Shown: positions 26,410 to 36,165, counted from the first letter of the stretch. The stretch is 64,000 nucleotides of DNA from JAOSJT01 sp035362335 (GCA_035362335.1 DAOSDL010000009.1:1-64000), one strand, 5' to 3'. Made by a program: numbers and translations. Notes: generated by a model not told the origin, from the sequence alone.

Positions 26410-28062
26410 TCAGGACGGCGTCTCGGACTCGTCGGCTGCCACGGGCACTTCGAGGCGGGGCATCTTGTACTGCAATGCCGCTTTCACGAAATGCTTGAAC
26501 AGCGGATGCGGTTCAATGGCGCGGGATTTGAGTTCGGGATGGAACTGCGAGGCCACGAACCAGGGATGGTCCGGCAGCTCGATCATCTCCATCAATGCCT
26601 CGTCGGGCGAAGTGCCGCTGAACACCAGGCCGTGCTTTTCCAGCACCGCGCGGTACTCGTTGTTCACCTCGTAGCGGTGGCGGTGGCGCTCGCTGATGAG
26701 CTTTTTGCCATAGGCCTCATAAGCCCGCGTCCCGCGCTTGAGCTGGCAGGGAAAGCCGCCCAGCCGCATGGTACCGCCCATGGTCTGAATGCTTTTCTGC
26801 TCCAGCATGAGATCAATCACATTGTGCTCGGTCTGGCCGAATTCCGTGCTGTTGGCTCCGTGTATGCCGCAGACGTTGCGGGCGAACTCTATCACCGCGC
26901 ATTGCAGGCCGAGGCAAATGCCGAAGAAGGGAATGTTGTTCTCGCGCACATACTGCACGGCCTTGACCTTGCCCTCGATGCCGCGTTCGCCAAAACCCGG
27001 CGCAACCAGCAATCCGTGCAAATCCTTGAGGTAGCGCGCCGCGCCGTGTTTCTCGATATCCTCGGAATGAATCCACACGAGATTCACGCGCGCATTGTTT
27101 TCGGCGCCCGCGTGCACAAAGGCCTCGATGATGCTCTTGTACGCATCGTGATACTCGGCATATTTGCCGCACAGACCGATGTCCACCGTGTACTTGGGCT
27201 CTTTGATGCGCTTGATGATTTTCACCCAGCGCTCGAGGTCGGGCTCCTGCGTACGTAAACGCAGACGGCGGATCACCTGCTCGTCGAAGCGCTCGCGCTT
27301 GTACTCCATCGGCACTTCGTAAATGGTACCCACATCGAGTGCTTCGATCACCAGATCGGATTCGATGTTGCAGAACAGACCGATTTTCTCGCGGATCGAG
27401 CGCGGCAGCGAACGGTCGGCGCGGCACAGCAGCATGTCGGGCTGAATTCCGAGTTCGAGCAGCATTTTCACCGAGTGCTGCGTGGGTTTGGTCTTGAGTT
27501 CGCCCGCCGAGGGAATGAACGGCACCAGCGTGAGATGCACGATGATGGCGTTTTTCCGGCCCACCGCCATCACGAACTGGCGCATGGCTTCGAGAAAGGG
27601 CAAACTCTCGATATCGCCCACGGTGCCGCCGATTTCCGTGATAATCACGTCGAATTCATCGCGCTTGGCCAGGCGGGCGAAGCGGCGCTTGATCTCGTCG
27701 GTGATGTGGGGAATCACCTGTACGGTGGCGCCCAGATAATCGCCCCGCCGCTCCTTTTCTATCACGTGATTGTAAATCTGACCCGTGGTGGTGTTGTTCT
27801 CGCGCGACATGTCGCGGTTGAGAAAACGCTCGTAGTGTCCGAGATCGAGATCGGTCTCGGCACCGTCCTCGGTCACATACACCTCGCCGTGTTGATACGG
27901 GCTCATGGTCCCGGGATCGACGTTGATGTACGGATCGAATTTCTGAATGGTGACGTTGAGGCCGCGCTGCTGCAGCAGCATGCCGAGGGACGCCGCGGCG
28001 ATGCCCTTGCCCAGGGAAGACACCACGCCGCCAGTGATAAAGATGTATTTGGTTGTTTTCAT
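26410..28062 (-). CDS. pyrG: CTP synthase
   Basis: About 550 residues from ATG 28062; a GTG at 28071 is an alternative. The synthetase domain starts KYIFITGGVVSSLGKGI, with EIGGTVGDIESLPFLEA further on. The class I glutamine amidotransferase domain has FFGICLGLQCAV with the nucleophilic cysteine and a C-terminal FVASQFHPELKSR. It makes CTP from UTP. A promoter-like element lies about 85 bp upstream within the end of cdsA; cdsA also needs CTP, so the adjacency is metabolically sensible. Confidence 0.96.
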   Translation of the reverse strand: MKTTKYIFITGGVVSSLGKGIAAASLGMLLQQRGLNVTIQKFDPYINVDPGTMSPYQHGEVYVTEDGAETDLDLGHYERFLNRDMSRENNTTTGQIYNHVIEKERRGDYLGATVQVIPHITDEIKRRFARLAKRDEFDVIITEIGGTVGDIESLPFLEAMRQFVMAVGRKNAIIVHLTLVPFIPSAGELKTKPTQHSVKMLLELGIQPDMLLCRADRSLPRSIREKIGLFCNIESDLVIEALDVGTIYEVPMEYKRERFDEQVIRRLRLRTQEPDLERWVKIIKRIKEPKYTVDIGLCGKYAEYHDAYKSIIEAFVHAGAENNARVNLVWIHSEDIEKHGAARYLKDLHGLLVAPGFGERGIEGKVKAVQYVRENNIPFFGICLGLQCAVIEFARNVCGIHGANSTEFGQTEHNVIDLMLEQKSIQTMGGTMRLGGFPCQLKRGTRAYEAYGKKLISERHRHRYEVNNEYRAVLEKHGLVFSGTSPDEALMEMIELPDHPWFVASQFHPELKSRAIEPHPLFKHFVKAALQYKMPRLEVPVAADESETPS

Positions 28063-28098
28063 ACTCGTCACAACATGGCTCCGTTGCTGCCGAAAGGC

Positions 28099-29028
28099 CT
28101 ACGCGAATACAATGAAATCAAGGTAGAGAAAGACCGCAGGCGATACAAATATAAGACTGTCGAAGCGGTCGAACACGCCGCCATGTCCGGGCAGCATGCC
28201 TGAGGAATCCTTCACCCCGGCATCGCGCTTGAGCAGCGATTCCGTCAGATCGCCGAGCTGCCCGAGCACGCCGATCATGAGTCCGAGCAGCACGGCATCG
28301 ACAACGCCGAGATAATCGAGCGCGATGGCGCGCGCCGCCAGCATGCTGCCCACAGCCGCCACGGCACCCCAGATGGCTCCTTCCCAGGTTTTTTTCGGAC
28401 TCACCCGCGGGAAGAGTTTGTGCCGTCCCATGGCCCGTCCGCCGAAATATGCGGCCGTGTCGCACATCCAGATTCCGGCCAGCACGGCTATCATGGTGCC
28501 GCCACCCCAGCGTTCGAGTTGCGCAAGCTGCGCGGTGTTGAGCGTGGCCGTGCCGAATACGCGGCCGACGGGGAATTCCACCACGGTGAAAATCTCGCGA
28601 ATTCCCACGGTGGTGGCCAGAAACAGTCCGATGTACATCACGCCCAGCAGCGTGCTTCCGAGATTGAGCAAGGGCGCGTCGGCACCACGGAACAATTCCA
28701 CCAGCAACGCCAGCATCACGCCCAGCAACAGCACCCAGAGCAACGCCTGCCATTGCAGCGGCCAGGCGAGCGGACCAAACAGCAGCACCGCATCCGCCGC
28801 CAGGCGCTCGTGCATGAACACCACGAGTAGCAGCAGCGACAATGCGATCATGGTACCGCGTTGCGGCGTGGCACCCTTGGCACGCACAAGGCGGCCGTAC
28901 TCCACTATCGCGGCGACCTGCACCGCCGCGATAAACAGCATCCACGCGTAACCGCCAAACCACGCCATAGCCACCACTGCGGGGATGGCAAACAGCGCGA
29001 ACAGGACGCGCGTCCGCGTATCACTCAC
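28099..29028 (-). CDS. cdsA: Phosphatidate cytidylyltransferase
   Basis: 309 residues with about eight membrane helices. The family signature is near the C-terminus: SLLKRDAGVKDSSGMLPGHG followed by GVFDRFDS. It converts phosphatidic acid and CTP to CDP-diacylglycerol for phospholipid synthesis. It overlaps the stop of the upstream zinc-ribbon gene by 4 bp (ATGA). Confidence 0.95.
   Translation of the reverse strand: MSDTRTRVLFALFAIPAVVAMAWFGGYAWMLFIAAVQVAAIVEYGRLVRAKGATPQRGTMIALSLLLLVVFMHERLAADAVLLFGPLAWPLQWQALLWVLLLGVMLALLVELFRGADAPLLNLGSTLLGVMYIGLFLATTVGIREIFTVVEFPVGRVFGTATLNTAQLAQLERWGGGTMIAVLAGIWMCDTAAYFGGRAMGRHKLFPRVSPKKTWEGAIWGAVAAVGSMLAARAIALDYLGVVDAVLLGLMIGVLGQLGDLTESLLKRDAGVKDSSGMLPGHGGVFDRFDSLIFVSPAVFLYLDFIVFA
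28146..28153 (-). promoter_or_regulatory. Candidate -7 element for pyrG
   Basis: On the minus strand TATATTTG matches the Bacteroidota TAnnTTTG -7 element. TTCG sits 16 nt upstream, a poor spacing match to the -33 box. It lies inside the 3' end of cdsA, about 85 nt before the pyrG ATG. Confidence 0.4.
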
Positions 29029-29603
29029 GCGCCGTTCTCCTCGGGCAATTCCCCTTCGGCAAGGCCTTCGTCCTTGAGCAGCGCCTCGATGATTTCACGC
29101 GCCTCTTCGAGTTGCGCGCGCGGCACCATCACATTCACCAACGCCAGCATGCCCATGGTGGTGAAATACACATGATCGTGCTGGTTGAAAATCAGCGCAT
29201 GAATGCCCGCACCGTCAAGATTGGCCTTGATCATCTCGGCTTCATAATCCGTGGACGTGGTGTACACCACCACGAAACCCTGATGCACATTCAGATGCTC
29301 ATCGCTCTCGCAGAACACGCGGCCATTTTGCTCGCGCGCGCAATCCTCGCACAGCGGTTTGCCGCAGATCACGCAGCCACCCACCGCATCGCGGTCGGGG
29401 TGGTTTTCGCATTCCGGAGTTTCATCTCCGGGAATTTCCTCCAGCAGCACGCCGCAGTTGTTGCAGAACGTGTCGTTCGCCGATACCGGCTCCTGGCAAT
29501 TGTAGCAAAACACGGGCGTACCCTCGACGAGGGGAATGCCGCAATCCACGCATTCGGCCACGCCGGCTTGATACTCGGTTTGACATTGCGGACAGTACGA
29601 CAT
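29025..29603 (-). CDS. Double zinc-ribbon / B-box-like / DUF2007 protein
   Basis: 192 residues built from small domains. Two zinc ribbons lie in residues 1-55 (CPQCQTEY...CVDCG and CYNCQEP...CNNCG). A B-box-like module follows at about 65-105 (CENHPDRDAVGGCVICGKPL then CEDCAREQNGRVFC). A DUF2007 domain follows at about 107-170 (YTTSTDYEAEMIKANLDGAG, VMVPRAQLEEAREII). DUF2007 is a putative signal-transducing domain. The protein is cytosolic with no membrane span. It lies in a run with cdsA and the CPBP protease, and its role is unknown. Confidence 0.8.
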   Translation of the reverse strand: MSYCPQCQTEYQAGVAECVDCGIPLVEGTPVFCYNCQEPVSANDTFCNNCGVLLEEIPGDETPECENHPDRDAVGGCVICGKPLCEDCAREQNGRVFCESDEHLNVHQGFVVVYTTSTDYEAEMIKANLDGAGIHALIFNQHDHVYFTTMGMLALVNVMVPRAQLEEAREIIEALLKDEGLAEGELPEENGA

Positions 29604-29615
29604 GGGATCCTCCTT

Positions 29616-30554
29616 CTACATTGTGTCGGCGTGTGGCTCCGCGGTCATGCGCCAGAACATCCGCGCGAACACGGCGAACACCGCGAGTGCAAGCGCAAGG
29701 ATGAGCAGCAGCGGACCGAAGGGCAACGCACCGCCGGATGAAGTGGGAACAAGTTGCTCGGTGTCCAACGCATACAACGCCACCACGGCGAAGGTGTTGT
29801 TCACCGCATGTCCGAGAACGGGATAGGCAATGGATTTTCCACGCCACACCGTGGCGCTGAACCACATGCCCAACGCGGTGAGCGGAATGAGTGTGACGGG
29901 ATTGAGATGAAAGGCCGCGAACAGCCCGCCGGACAACACGATGGCCCAACGCGCGGGAAGCACCTTTTCGAACGAGTACTGCACCGTGCCCCGGAACAAG
30001 CCCTCCTCGCACAGCGCCGGTGTGAGTCCGACCACCAACCACACAAACAGCGCCTCGGGCAACGAGTGCATGCCGAGCAGGGACGAGTACAGCTCGGTGA
30101 TCATTTCCTCGAAGGCATCCAGGACCGGCAGCAGAAAATCCGGCAGAAGATATTCGCGCAGCACGAATTGCTGCATCTCCAACCAGGCCTGCCCCGCCAT
30201 CTGCAAGGCCAACACCGACACGATCACGGCGATCGATGGACCCAGCCGCGGCCAGCGGAGACGCAGCACCTGCCGTATGGACCAGGGTTGCAGATACAGC
30301 ATGGCCACCGCGGGGCCCAGCAACAGCACGTATTGCGACACCATGGTCGCAACGCGTACGGCGTGCGTGTTCTTCCCGAAATCCAACCCGAAAAGCAAAA
30401 AGCTTATCAGACCGCCGACGAGCTGATAGGAGATGAACACCAACGCCAGCACGAGCACCGCGAAGCCCGCGGGATGAATGGTCCACTCCCGCAGCAGCGG
30501 AGTGACGGGTGCGCGTTCTTCCTCGGGTTCGATATGCGGCGTCGGTTCGCTCAT
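29616..30554 (-). CDS. CPBP-family intramembrane metalloprotease
   Basis: 312 residues with about eight membrane helices. The Rce1/CAAX-protease (ABI/CPBP) motifs are in order: EE in LCEEGLFRGTVQYSF, FAAFHLNPVTL, and HAVNNTFAVVALY. The glutamates and two histidines form the intramembrane metal site. Bacterial members often process or protect against small peptides; the substrate is unknown. It lies 12 bp upstream of the zinc-ribbon gene, in one operon. Confidence 0.88.
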   Translation of the reverse strand: MSEPTPHIEPEEERAPVTPLLREWTIHPAGFAVLVLALVFISYQLVGGLISFLLFGLDFGKNTHAVRVATMVSQYVLLLGPAVAMLYLQPWSIRQVLRLRWPRLGPSIAVIVSVLALQMAGQAWLEMQQFVLREYLLPDFLLPVLDAFEEMITELYSSLLGMHSLPEALFVWLVVGLTPALCEEGLFRGTVQYSFEKVLPARWAIVLSGGLFAAFHLNPVTLIPLTALGMWFSATVWRGKSIAYPVLGHAVNNTFAVVALYALDTEQLVPTSSGGALPFGPLLLILALALAVFAVFARMFWRMTAEPHADTM

Positions 30555-31505
30555 TCAGGATGTTCCTTCCAAAGCGCCATGCACCAATGCGGCCAGCAGT
30601 GGCAGCATGATTTCATGATGGCCGGTGAAAGAAAATGCCCGGCCCTCGTGCTGCGTGGGACGCGTCACCACGTTGAGATTGGGCCGGTAATGTTGAATCA
30701 TGTCGAAATTCGCGGCGGCGAAGCCCCTTGCGGCATGGCCGAGATTGCGGGCCACGGTGAGCGCCTTGAGAAACACCTCGGGCAAAATCACCGCCGAGCC
30801 CACATTCATCACCACACTGTGTGCACGCAAGCCCGCCACGCTGTGCGCGAACACACGAAAATCCCGGAAGCTCATCTCGCCTGTCACCGCGCCATCCATG
30901 CCCGGCTGCTGATGCACAATATCGGTGCCGATGGCCGCGTGCACGCTCACCGGCACGCCCAGCCGCACGCCGGCCGCCAGAATGCTGTGGTCCAGATGCG
31001 GAGCCCGCGCCTGCTGCAACGCGGCTCCGATCGCTTCGCCAAAACCCACCGTATCGCCATGACAAGCCGCGGCCAACGAGCCGTTGATGAAATCCCCCGT
31101 CTCGCGCCACATGCCGAAGGAGCCGTCCTGCAAATTGGTCGCCACATCCTCCGAGGTCACACCAAACAGCGCGGATTCCGCATCGTGAATGGCGCCGGCG
31201 CTGTTCATGGCCACATGCGTCAGCACGCCGCGCTGCATCAAATCGATGATCAGCGGTGCACAACCGGTCTTGATCACGTGCGCGCCCATCATCAAGAGAC
31301 AGGACTCGCCCGCGAGTCGCGCATCGGCGATGAGCTGGGCAAAGGCGCGCAATTCGGCGGCTTTGAGAATGTTGGGCAAGGTGCGGGCAAAATCCGCGAA
31401 ACTGCCGCCGTGAAACGGACGCGCGCAATCGCTCAGCGCAACCTTGCTCCGTCGTTCACGCACCGACTGCGTCGTGATGCCGCTGAAATCAAGTTGGGGA
31501 AACAT
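30555..31505 (-). CDS. Deoxyhypusine-synthase-like protein of unknown function
   Basis: 316 residues. GAHVIKTGCAPLIIDLMQRG, then THVAMNSAGAIHDAESAL, TSEDVA and DGSFGMWRETGDFIN resemble the NAD-binding part of the deoxyhypusine synthase superfamily. The catalytic lysine block of true DHS (GVPKN) was not found, and bacteria of this kind lack eIF5A, so hypusine formation is not expected. It abuts the CPBP protease gene. It is probably an NAD-dependent enzyme of unknown reaction; the identification rests on motif resemblance only. Confidence 0.5.
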   Translation of the reverse strand: MFPQLDFSGITTQSVRERRSKVALSDCARPFHGGSFADFARTLPNILKAAELRAFAQLIADARLAGESCLLMMGAHVIKTGCAPLIIDLMQRGVLTHVAMNSAGAIHDAESALFGVTSEDVATNLQDGSFGMWRETGDFINGSLAAACHGDTVGFGEAIGAALQQARAPHLDHSILAAGVRLGVPVSVHAAIGTDIVHQQPGMDGAVTGEMSFRDFRVFAHSVAGLRAHSVVMNVGSAVILPEVFLKALTVARNLGHAARGFAAANFDMIQHYRPNLNVVTRPTQHEGRAFSFTGHHEIMLPLLAALVHGALEGTS

Positions 31506-31703
31506 GCTGCTCTCGTTGGGAACGTCCAGTGAGCGTTGACTTCGTACCTCCTCCCAAGGTACAAAATTCCCCGACGAGGCGCATCAGCGCCAAGGTATGG
31601 ATGTGAGCGGGAAAATGAGTGGAAAAGGTCAGGGCATTATCGCGTCGGCTCGACGGGCGGCGGAGCGCAGATTCCGGCGACCGTGTTCGTCCGCTCGCCG
31701 CGA

Positions 31704-32531
31704 TTACTTGACCTTCGCGCGCACAGGCCCCTTGACGCCCTTTACTTCGGTGAGTTCGCTTTTAATGGAGCCGATGGGAATTTCGGCTTCAACCTGCACG
31801 GGAATTTTCTTTTCGTCGTCGGTCAGCCACACGTAAATGCTGCCGGAGGCCTTGAACAATCCGCCCTCCTCCATCACCGGCTCGAGCACGATGGTGCGGA
31901 ACGTGCCGGCTTCGACCTCGATGGTCTCTTTGCGATGGTACACCACGGTCAGCGTGTACGTGCTGTCCTTGTAAAAATTCCGCAGCGTCACCTTCTGCCC
32001 GGGCTTCATTCCGGAATAATCCTGCGTGCGCATGTAATAGAAGGCGGACAGAATATCCTGCGTGAACATGGGCACGGGATACACGCCCTCGGATGTATAG
32101 GCCTTCTGCGCGTCGTGGTCGAAGCGTGCGTTGAAGTCACGCTTGAAATTGCCCTCGCGGATCTGCTGCACGAATTTCCACGGGAAAAGGCCATCCACAT
32201 CGATATGCGATTCGTAGCGGTCGCGCACACGGTAGAAGCTGTCGAAAAACGACGTGGATTTCACCAGGAACTGCACGTTGTAGCATTTGCGTCCCTTCTG
32301 CCACGAGTACGAGGGAATGGCCATGCGCGCCTGCCCGGCGGTGACGAAACCGTAGTTCACGTCGAATATGAGTTCCTCGCCCACATCGAAGGCCTTGTTC
32401 TCGATTTTCCGATACGAGGGCGGGCGCTTGCTGTCGGGGGCGCCGCTGCCTGTTTTCTGCGCGAGCAATTCGGGAAATATCAGCGACGTGTAGAACAGGG
32501 CGAGCAGTGCATATATGGAAAGGCGTTTCAT
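31704..32531 (-). CDS. DUF3108 outer-envelope protein
   Basis: 275 residues from ATG 32531 (GGAGAA upstream). A signal peptide (ALLALFYTSLIFPELLAQ) leads a mature domain with GEELIFDVNYGFVTAGQARM, FFDSFYRVRDRYESHIDVD, FPWKFVQQIREGNFKRD and YVWLTDDEKKIPVQVEAEI. This is the DUF3108 layout, a lipocalin-like beta-rich domain found in Bacteroidota periplasmic or outer-membrane proteins. Function unknown. The frame continues upstream to 32915, but without a credible start. Confidence 0.82.
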   Translation of the reverse strand: MKRLSIYALLALFYTSLIFPELLAQKTGSGAPDSKRPPSYRKIENKAFDVGEELIFDVNYGFVTAGQARMAIPSYSWQKGRKCYNVQFLVKSTSFFDSFYRVRDRYESHIDVDGLFPWKFVQQIREGNFKRDFNARFDHDAQKAYTSEGVYPVPMFTQDILSAFYYMRTQDYSGMKPGQKVTLRNFYKDSTYTLTVVYHRKETIEVEAGTFRTIVLEPVMEEGGLFKASGSIYVWLTDDEKKIPVQVEAEIPIGSIKSELTEVKGVKGPVRAKVK

Positions 32532-32725
32532 CGTCGTTCTCCAGTTGGTACTCATTGTATGCCCTGTCCCAATTTCCAGTTCCATGATTTGTGACGTTCT
32601 TGCATTCTCCACAGTATTCGCATTCCGATCAAGGATGTTGCACGTGACCGTACGCGGCATTGCCCCGCACGAGTGCACCCCGCATCCACTGCGACGTGTG
32701 TCCACACCACAGCGGGGGCGCGTGC

Positions 32726-33760
32726 TCAGCGTTCCTGAGTGCGCGGCTGTTGCAGCAATTCCTCCAGCGCCGTCAACGCCTCGTCCACGCTGATGCGCTC
32801 CATCGCATCGTGCTCGTCGCAACGACCGGCCGCACAGGCGGCGCAGTCGGACGCGGGCCGAGGCATAAGCACGCGCGTGGCCGTGCCGAGCGGGCCCCAT
32901 CTGCGCGGATGGCATTCACGCTGGAATGGATACAGGCCCAGCACCGGCGTACCCAACGCGGCTGCCATATGCAGGGGACCGGTGGAATTGGCCACCACGC
33001 AATCGACGGCGGCGAGCACGGCGGCGAGTTCGGTGAGCGCGAGCCCCCGAGGCAGCACATGCGCACGCTGGTCCAGTCCTTCGCGCAGAGCGCGCACGCG
33101 TGGCAATTCCTCGGTGGAAGCGGAAAACAGCACGCGCACGTCGGCGTGACGCGCCATAACGTCGCGGGCCAATGCGTTCATGCGCTCCATGGGCCAGTCC
33201 TTGGCCGAGCCGCCACTGCCGGGATGCAGCAGCACGACGCGCCCTGCGGCGATTCCGCTTTCCTCGAGTATCCTGCGTCCCGCCGTGCGTTGAGCGGCAT
33301 CGAGCACGAGGCGCGGCGCGGGGAAGTCCTCCTGGACGCTACCGAGTGCGCCGAGCAGCGACAGGTTGTAGTCGCGTTCATGGCGCACGCTTTCGCGTCG
33401 ATGTTCGTGATGACGGTGGGTGAACAGGGGCGCATACCAGCGGTAGGCCGTTCCGACGCGAAGCGGTACGCGCGCCAGGGCCGCGGCAAGCGCCAGTCCG
33501 GGACGCGGATAGGCGAAGAGCACGAGCCGAACCTGCCGCTGCCGCAACAGCCGCGCGAGAGGAAAGGGATTGCGCACATCGCGCTCCTCTATTTCCATCA
33601 CCTCGTCCACATCGGGACAGAGTCGAGGGATGGCGGCCGCGTAACGCTGCGCGCAGAAGAGCACGCGTTCGCCTGGATACTGCCGGCGGAGGGCGCTGGC
33701 CAGAGGCAGGGTCAGCACCACATCGCCGATACGATCGGTGCGGAAAATGAGAATGCTCAT
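32726..33760 (-). CDS. Family 9 glycosyltransferase (heptosyltransferase-like)
   Basis: 344 residues, GT-B fold. The N-terminal motif ILIFRTDRIGDVVLTLPL, the interdomain LLHPGSGGSAKDWPMERM and the C-terminal VVANSTGPLHMAAALGTPVLGLYP are characteristic of GT9, the ADP-heptose:LPS heptosyltransferase family. It suggests an LPS-type outer core. A CAACAAGRC cysteine cluster near the C-terminus is common in the family. It is followed 19 bp upstream by the TPR gene stop. Confidence 0.9.
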   Translation of the reverse strand: MSILIFRTDRIGDVVLTLPLASALRRQYPGERVLFCAQRYAAAIPRLCPDVDEVMEIEERDVRNPFPLARLLRQRQVRLVLFAYPRPGLALAAALARVPLRVGTAYRWYAPLFTHRHHEHRRESVRHERDYNLSLLGALGSVQEDFPAPRLVLDAAQRTAGRRILEESGIAAGRVVLLHPGSGGSAKDWPMERMNALARDVMARHADVRVLFSASTEELPRVRALREGLDQRAHVLPRGLALTELAAVLAAVDCVVANSTGPLHMAAALGTPVLGLYPFQRECHPRRWGPLGTATRVLMPRPASDCAACAAGRCDEHDAMERISVDEALTALEELLQQPRTQER

Positions 33761-33779
33761 CGCCCCGCTCGGCGTGGGA

Positions 33780-34385
33780 TTAAAGTTCGGCCATGTAGGC
33801 CTTGGCGCGCGCGGCGTCTTCGGAGTCGGGGAAGCGCTTGATCAAATCCTGCCAGGCCTTTTTCGCCTCGGCCTTGCGCTCGGTGGAAGCGTAAATGGCG
33901 CCGAGATTGTACATCGCGGTGGTGTTGTTCGGCTCGACACTCAGCACCTTGCGCGTCATTTGTTCCGCTTTGTCCACCTGCTTGGTCTTGGCGTAGGCGG
34001 CGGCGAGATCCAGCATGACCGGCACATTCCTGGGCGCGGCCTTGTGATAGCGCTCGAAAAGGGGCACGGATTGTTTTTCCTGATGCGCGTCGAGCAGCAT
34101 GCGTGCATACACGAGCACATCGCTGGTGTCGCTCGCGGGCTGGGCTTCCACCTTGTCGCGCAGCCGCGTGAAAGTTTCCATGAAATCCGAGCGCACATTG
34201 CCCGCGCCGGGCTGCGTTTCGGCACCCGCGCCCTGCTGCATCTGGTTCACATCCGGATGTCCGGGCGGCATGTCCGTGGCCTGCTCGTGCACATGCGTGT
34301 CATTGCCTTCGGGCAGCAACAGGAACACCACCACCGCGGTGAGCAGTAGAGCGCCGATGATCAGGTACAGTCGTTGCGTATTCAT
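33780..34385 (-). CDS. Membrane-anchored TPR protein
   Basis: 201 residues from ATG 34385 (AGAGGA at 5 nt). One N-terminal membrane helix (LYLIIGALLLTAVVVFLLL) is followed by a histidine/methionine/glutamine-rich linker and three to four TPR repeats, e.g. VPVMLDLAAAYAKTKQVDKA and TAMYNLGAIYASTERKAEA. Similar proteins act as assembly scaffolds on the periplasmic side (CcmH/NrfG-like), but no specific partner is identifiable. Confidence 0.8.
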   Translation of the reverse strand: MNTQRLYLIIGALLLTAVVVFLLLPEGNDTHVHEQATDMPPGHPDVNQMQQGAGAETQPGAGNVRSDFMETFTRLRDKVEAQPASDTSDVLVYARMLLDAHQEKQSVPLFERYHKAAPRNVPVMLDLAAAYAKTKQVDKAEQMTRKVLSVEPNNTTAMYNLGAIYASTERKAEAKKAWQDLIKRFPDSEDAARAKAYMAEL

Positions 34386-34606
34386 AGTGTCCTCTTCCAT
34401 TCGAGATTGAGTAACGGATTCAAACAATAATGATACGAATCGCACGGCAAGGGGAAAAATGCCCGAACGAGCAGTCCATTGCATCCTCTGGTAGAGGAGG
34501 CGTGCTGCGTTTACCCTCATTCCGTGCTGATGGCACATTTTTCCCTTTTTCCAAAGGCCGCGAGTCGCCATATTGAATTTTTTTCGTAGTCCATCCATCA
34601 TTCGAC

Positions 34607-35197
34607 GTGCAACCACCGCCCATTGTCCTCGCCTCGGCCTCGCCGCGCCGCAAACATCTGCTGCGACAGATCGGCCTGACCTTTGACTGCATCCCGAGCG
34701 GCGTGGAGGAATTCATCGATCCTCCCGTGCCGCCGGACGAGCACGCCATGATTTTGGCCGAGCGCAAGGCACGCGACGTGGCCTTTCGCGTACCCGGCGG
34801 CATCGTGATCGGCGCGGACACCATCGTGGTGCTCGAGGGCGAGATCATCAACAAGCCGGAGTCCGCAGACGATGCCGTGCGCATTCTCCATCGGCTCAGC
34901 GATCAGCGCCACGAGGTGTACACCGGCTTCTCGCTGGTGGAAGTGCCCGGACTGCGCACGATCACGCGCGTGGAGCGCACCGAGGTGTGGTTTCGCAAGC
35001 TGTCGAGCACGGAAATCCTCGATTACGTGCGCTCCGGCAGTTGCATGGACAAGGCCGGCGCCTACGGTATACAGGACGACTTCGGCGCGGTGTTCGTGCG
35101 CCGCATCGACGGGGATTTTTACAATGTGATGGGTTTGCCACTCTGCAATTTTTACTGTGCGTTTCAGGAATTCACCGGTCGGGGGCCACGGCCATGA
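34607..35197 (+). CDS. maf: Maf-like nucleoside triphosphate pyrophosphatase
   Basis: 196 residues starting at GTG (QPPPIVLASASPRRKHLLRQ). The Maf signature ASASPRRKHLL and the central GADTIVVLEGEIINKPE are diagnostic; KAGAYGIQDDFG completes the active site. Such enzymes hydrolyse non-canonical or modified NTPs (dTTP/UTP type). The stop overlaps the ATG of the next membrane protein (ATGA). Confidence 0.92.
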   Translation: MQPPPIVLASASPRRKHLLRQIGLTFDCIPSGVEEFIDPPVPPDEHAMILAERKARDVAFRVPGGIVIGADTIVVLEGEIINKPESADDAVRILHRLSDQRHEVYTGFSLVEVPGLRTITRVERTEVWFRKLSSTEILDYVRSGSCMDKAGAYGIQDDFGAVFVRRIDGDFYNVMGLPLCNFYCAFQEFTGRGPRP

Positions 35198-36165
35198 AGA
35201 AGAACTGGCGCACCAAACTGCTGTTGTCGCTGGCCTTCGGCGCACTCGTGTTTTTTGCGTTGACGCTGTACGCCGACATGGACAAGCTGATCGCGGCGTT
35301 CGCCGGCTTCAACTGGGCCTGGGCCCCGGTGATACTGGCCTGCACGCTCACGAATTATTTTTTCCGTTTCTGGAAATGGGATTACTACACGCGTGCGCTG
35401 GACATGCATCCGGGCCGTGGCACCAACGCCATCATTTTTTTCACCGCCTTCACCATGGCCGTCACGCCGGGCAAATTCGGTGAAGTGCTGAAATCCTATT
35501 TGCTCAAACGTGTGAACGGCACACCGATCAGCAAATCGGCGCCCATTGTGATCGCCGAGCGTCTCACGGATTTCATCGGTCTGGTGCTGCTGCTTATTCT
35601 CGGCGCATGGATGTTCGGCATAGCGCGGGGCGCCGTGCTGGCCTTTGCGCTGTTTTTCAGCGCCGTGACCGTGCTGCTGGCCTGGCGCCGCGGCGCGCTG
35701 GCCATCATCGGCTGGATGGCGCGCCTGCCGTTGCTGCGCCGTTATGCCTCGCATGGCGCCGATGCCTACGAGAGCATGCACGCGATGCTGCGTCCGGGAC
35801 CGCTCGGCATAGCGGTGCTGCTGAGCGTGGTCGCGTGGTTTTTCGAATGCCTCGGCTATTGGATCATCCTGCACGTCTTCGACGCCCCGCCCACGGTGTT
35901 GAAAGCCACCTTCATCTACGCATTTTCCACCGTTGTGGGCGCGGTAAGCATGTTGCCCGGCGGACTCGGCACGACCGAGGGCAGCCTGACCGGGCTCAGT
36001 CAACTCGCGGGAGTCACACGCGATGTCGCCGTGGCTTCCACCTTCATCATCCGTGTCGCCACACTGTGGTTCGCCGTGTTGCTGGGCATACTGGTGACGC
36101 TGGTATTTCAGCACCGGCTGCCCGTCTCGCTCGACGACGTCCCTTTGGACGAATTGCAATCCTGA
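35194..36165 (+). CDS. UPF0104 / lysylphosphatidylglycerol-synthase-TM flippase-like protein
   Basis: 323 residues, about eight membrane helices, starting MKKNWRTKLLLSLAFGALVFF. The TPGKFGEVLKSYLLKR and AERLTDFIGLVLLL blocks and the late MLPGGLGTTEGSLTGL loop are the conserved features of the LPG_synthase_TM/UPF0104 family. There is no C-terminal synthase domain. Proposed roles are lipid or lipid-linked sugar translocation. It is translationally coupled to maf. A second paralogue starts at 48969. Confidence 0.88.
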   Translation: MKKNWRTKLLLSLAFGALVFFALTLYADMDKLIAAFAGFNWAWAPVILACTLTNYFFRFWKWDYYTRALDMHPGRGTNAIIFFTAFTMAVTPGKFGEVLKSYLLKRVNGTPISKSAPIVIAERLTDFIGLVLLLILGAWMFGIARGAVLAFALFFSAVTVLLAWRRGALAIIGWMARLPLLRRYASHGADAYESMHAMLRPGPLGIAVLLSVVAWFFECLGYWIILHVFDAPPTVLKATFIYAFSTVVGAVSMLPGGLGTTEGSLTGLSQLAGVTRDVAVASTFIIRVATLWFAVLLGILVTLVFQHRLPVSLDDVPLDELQS

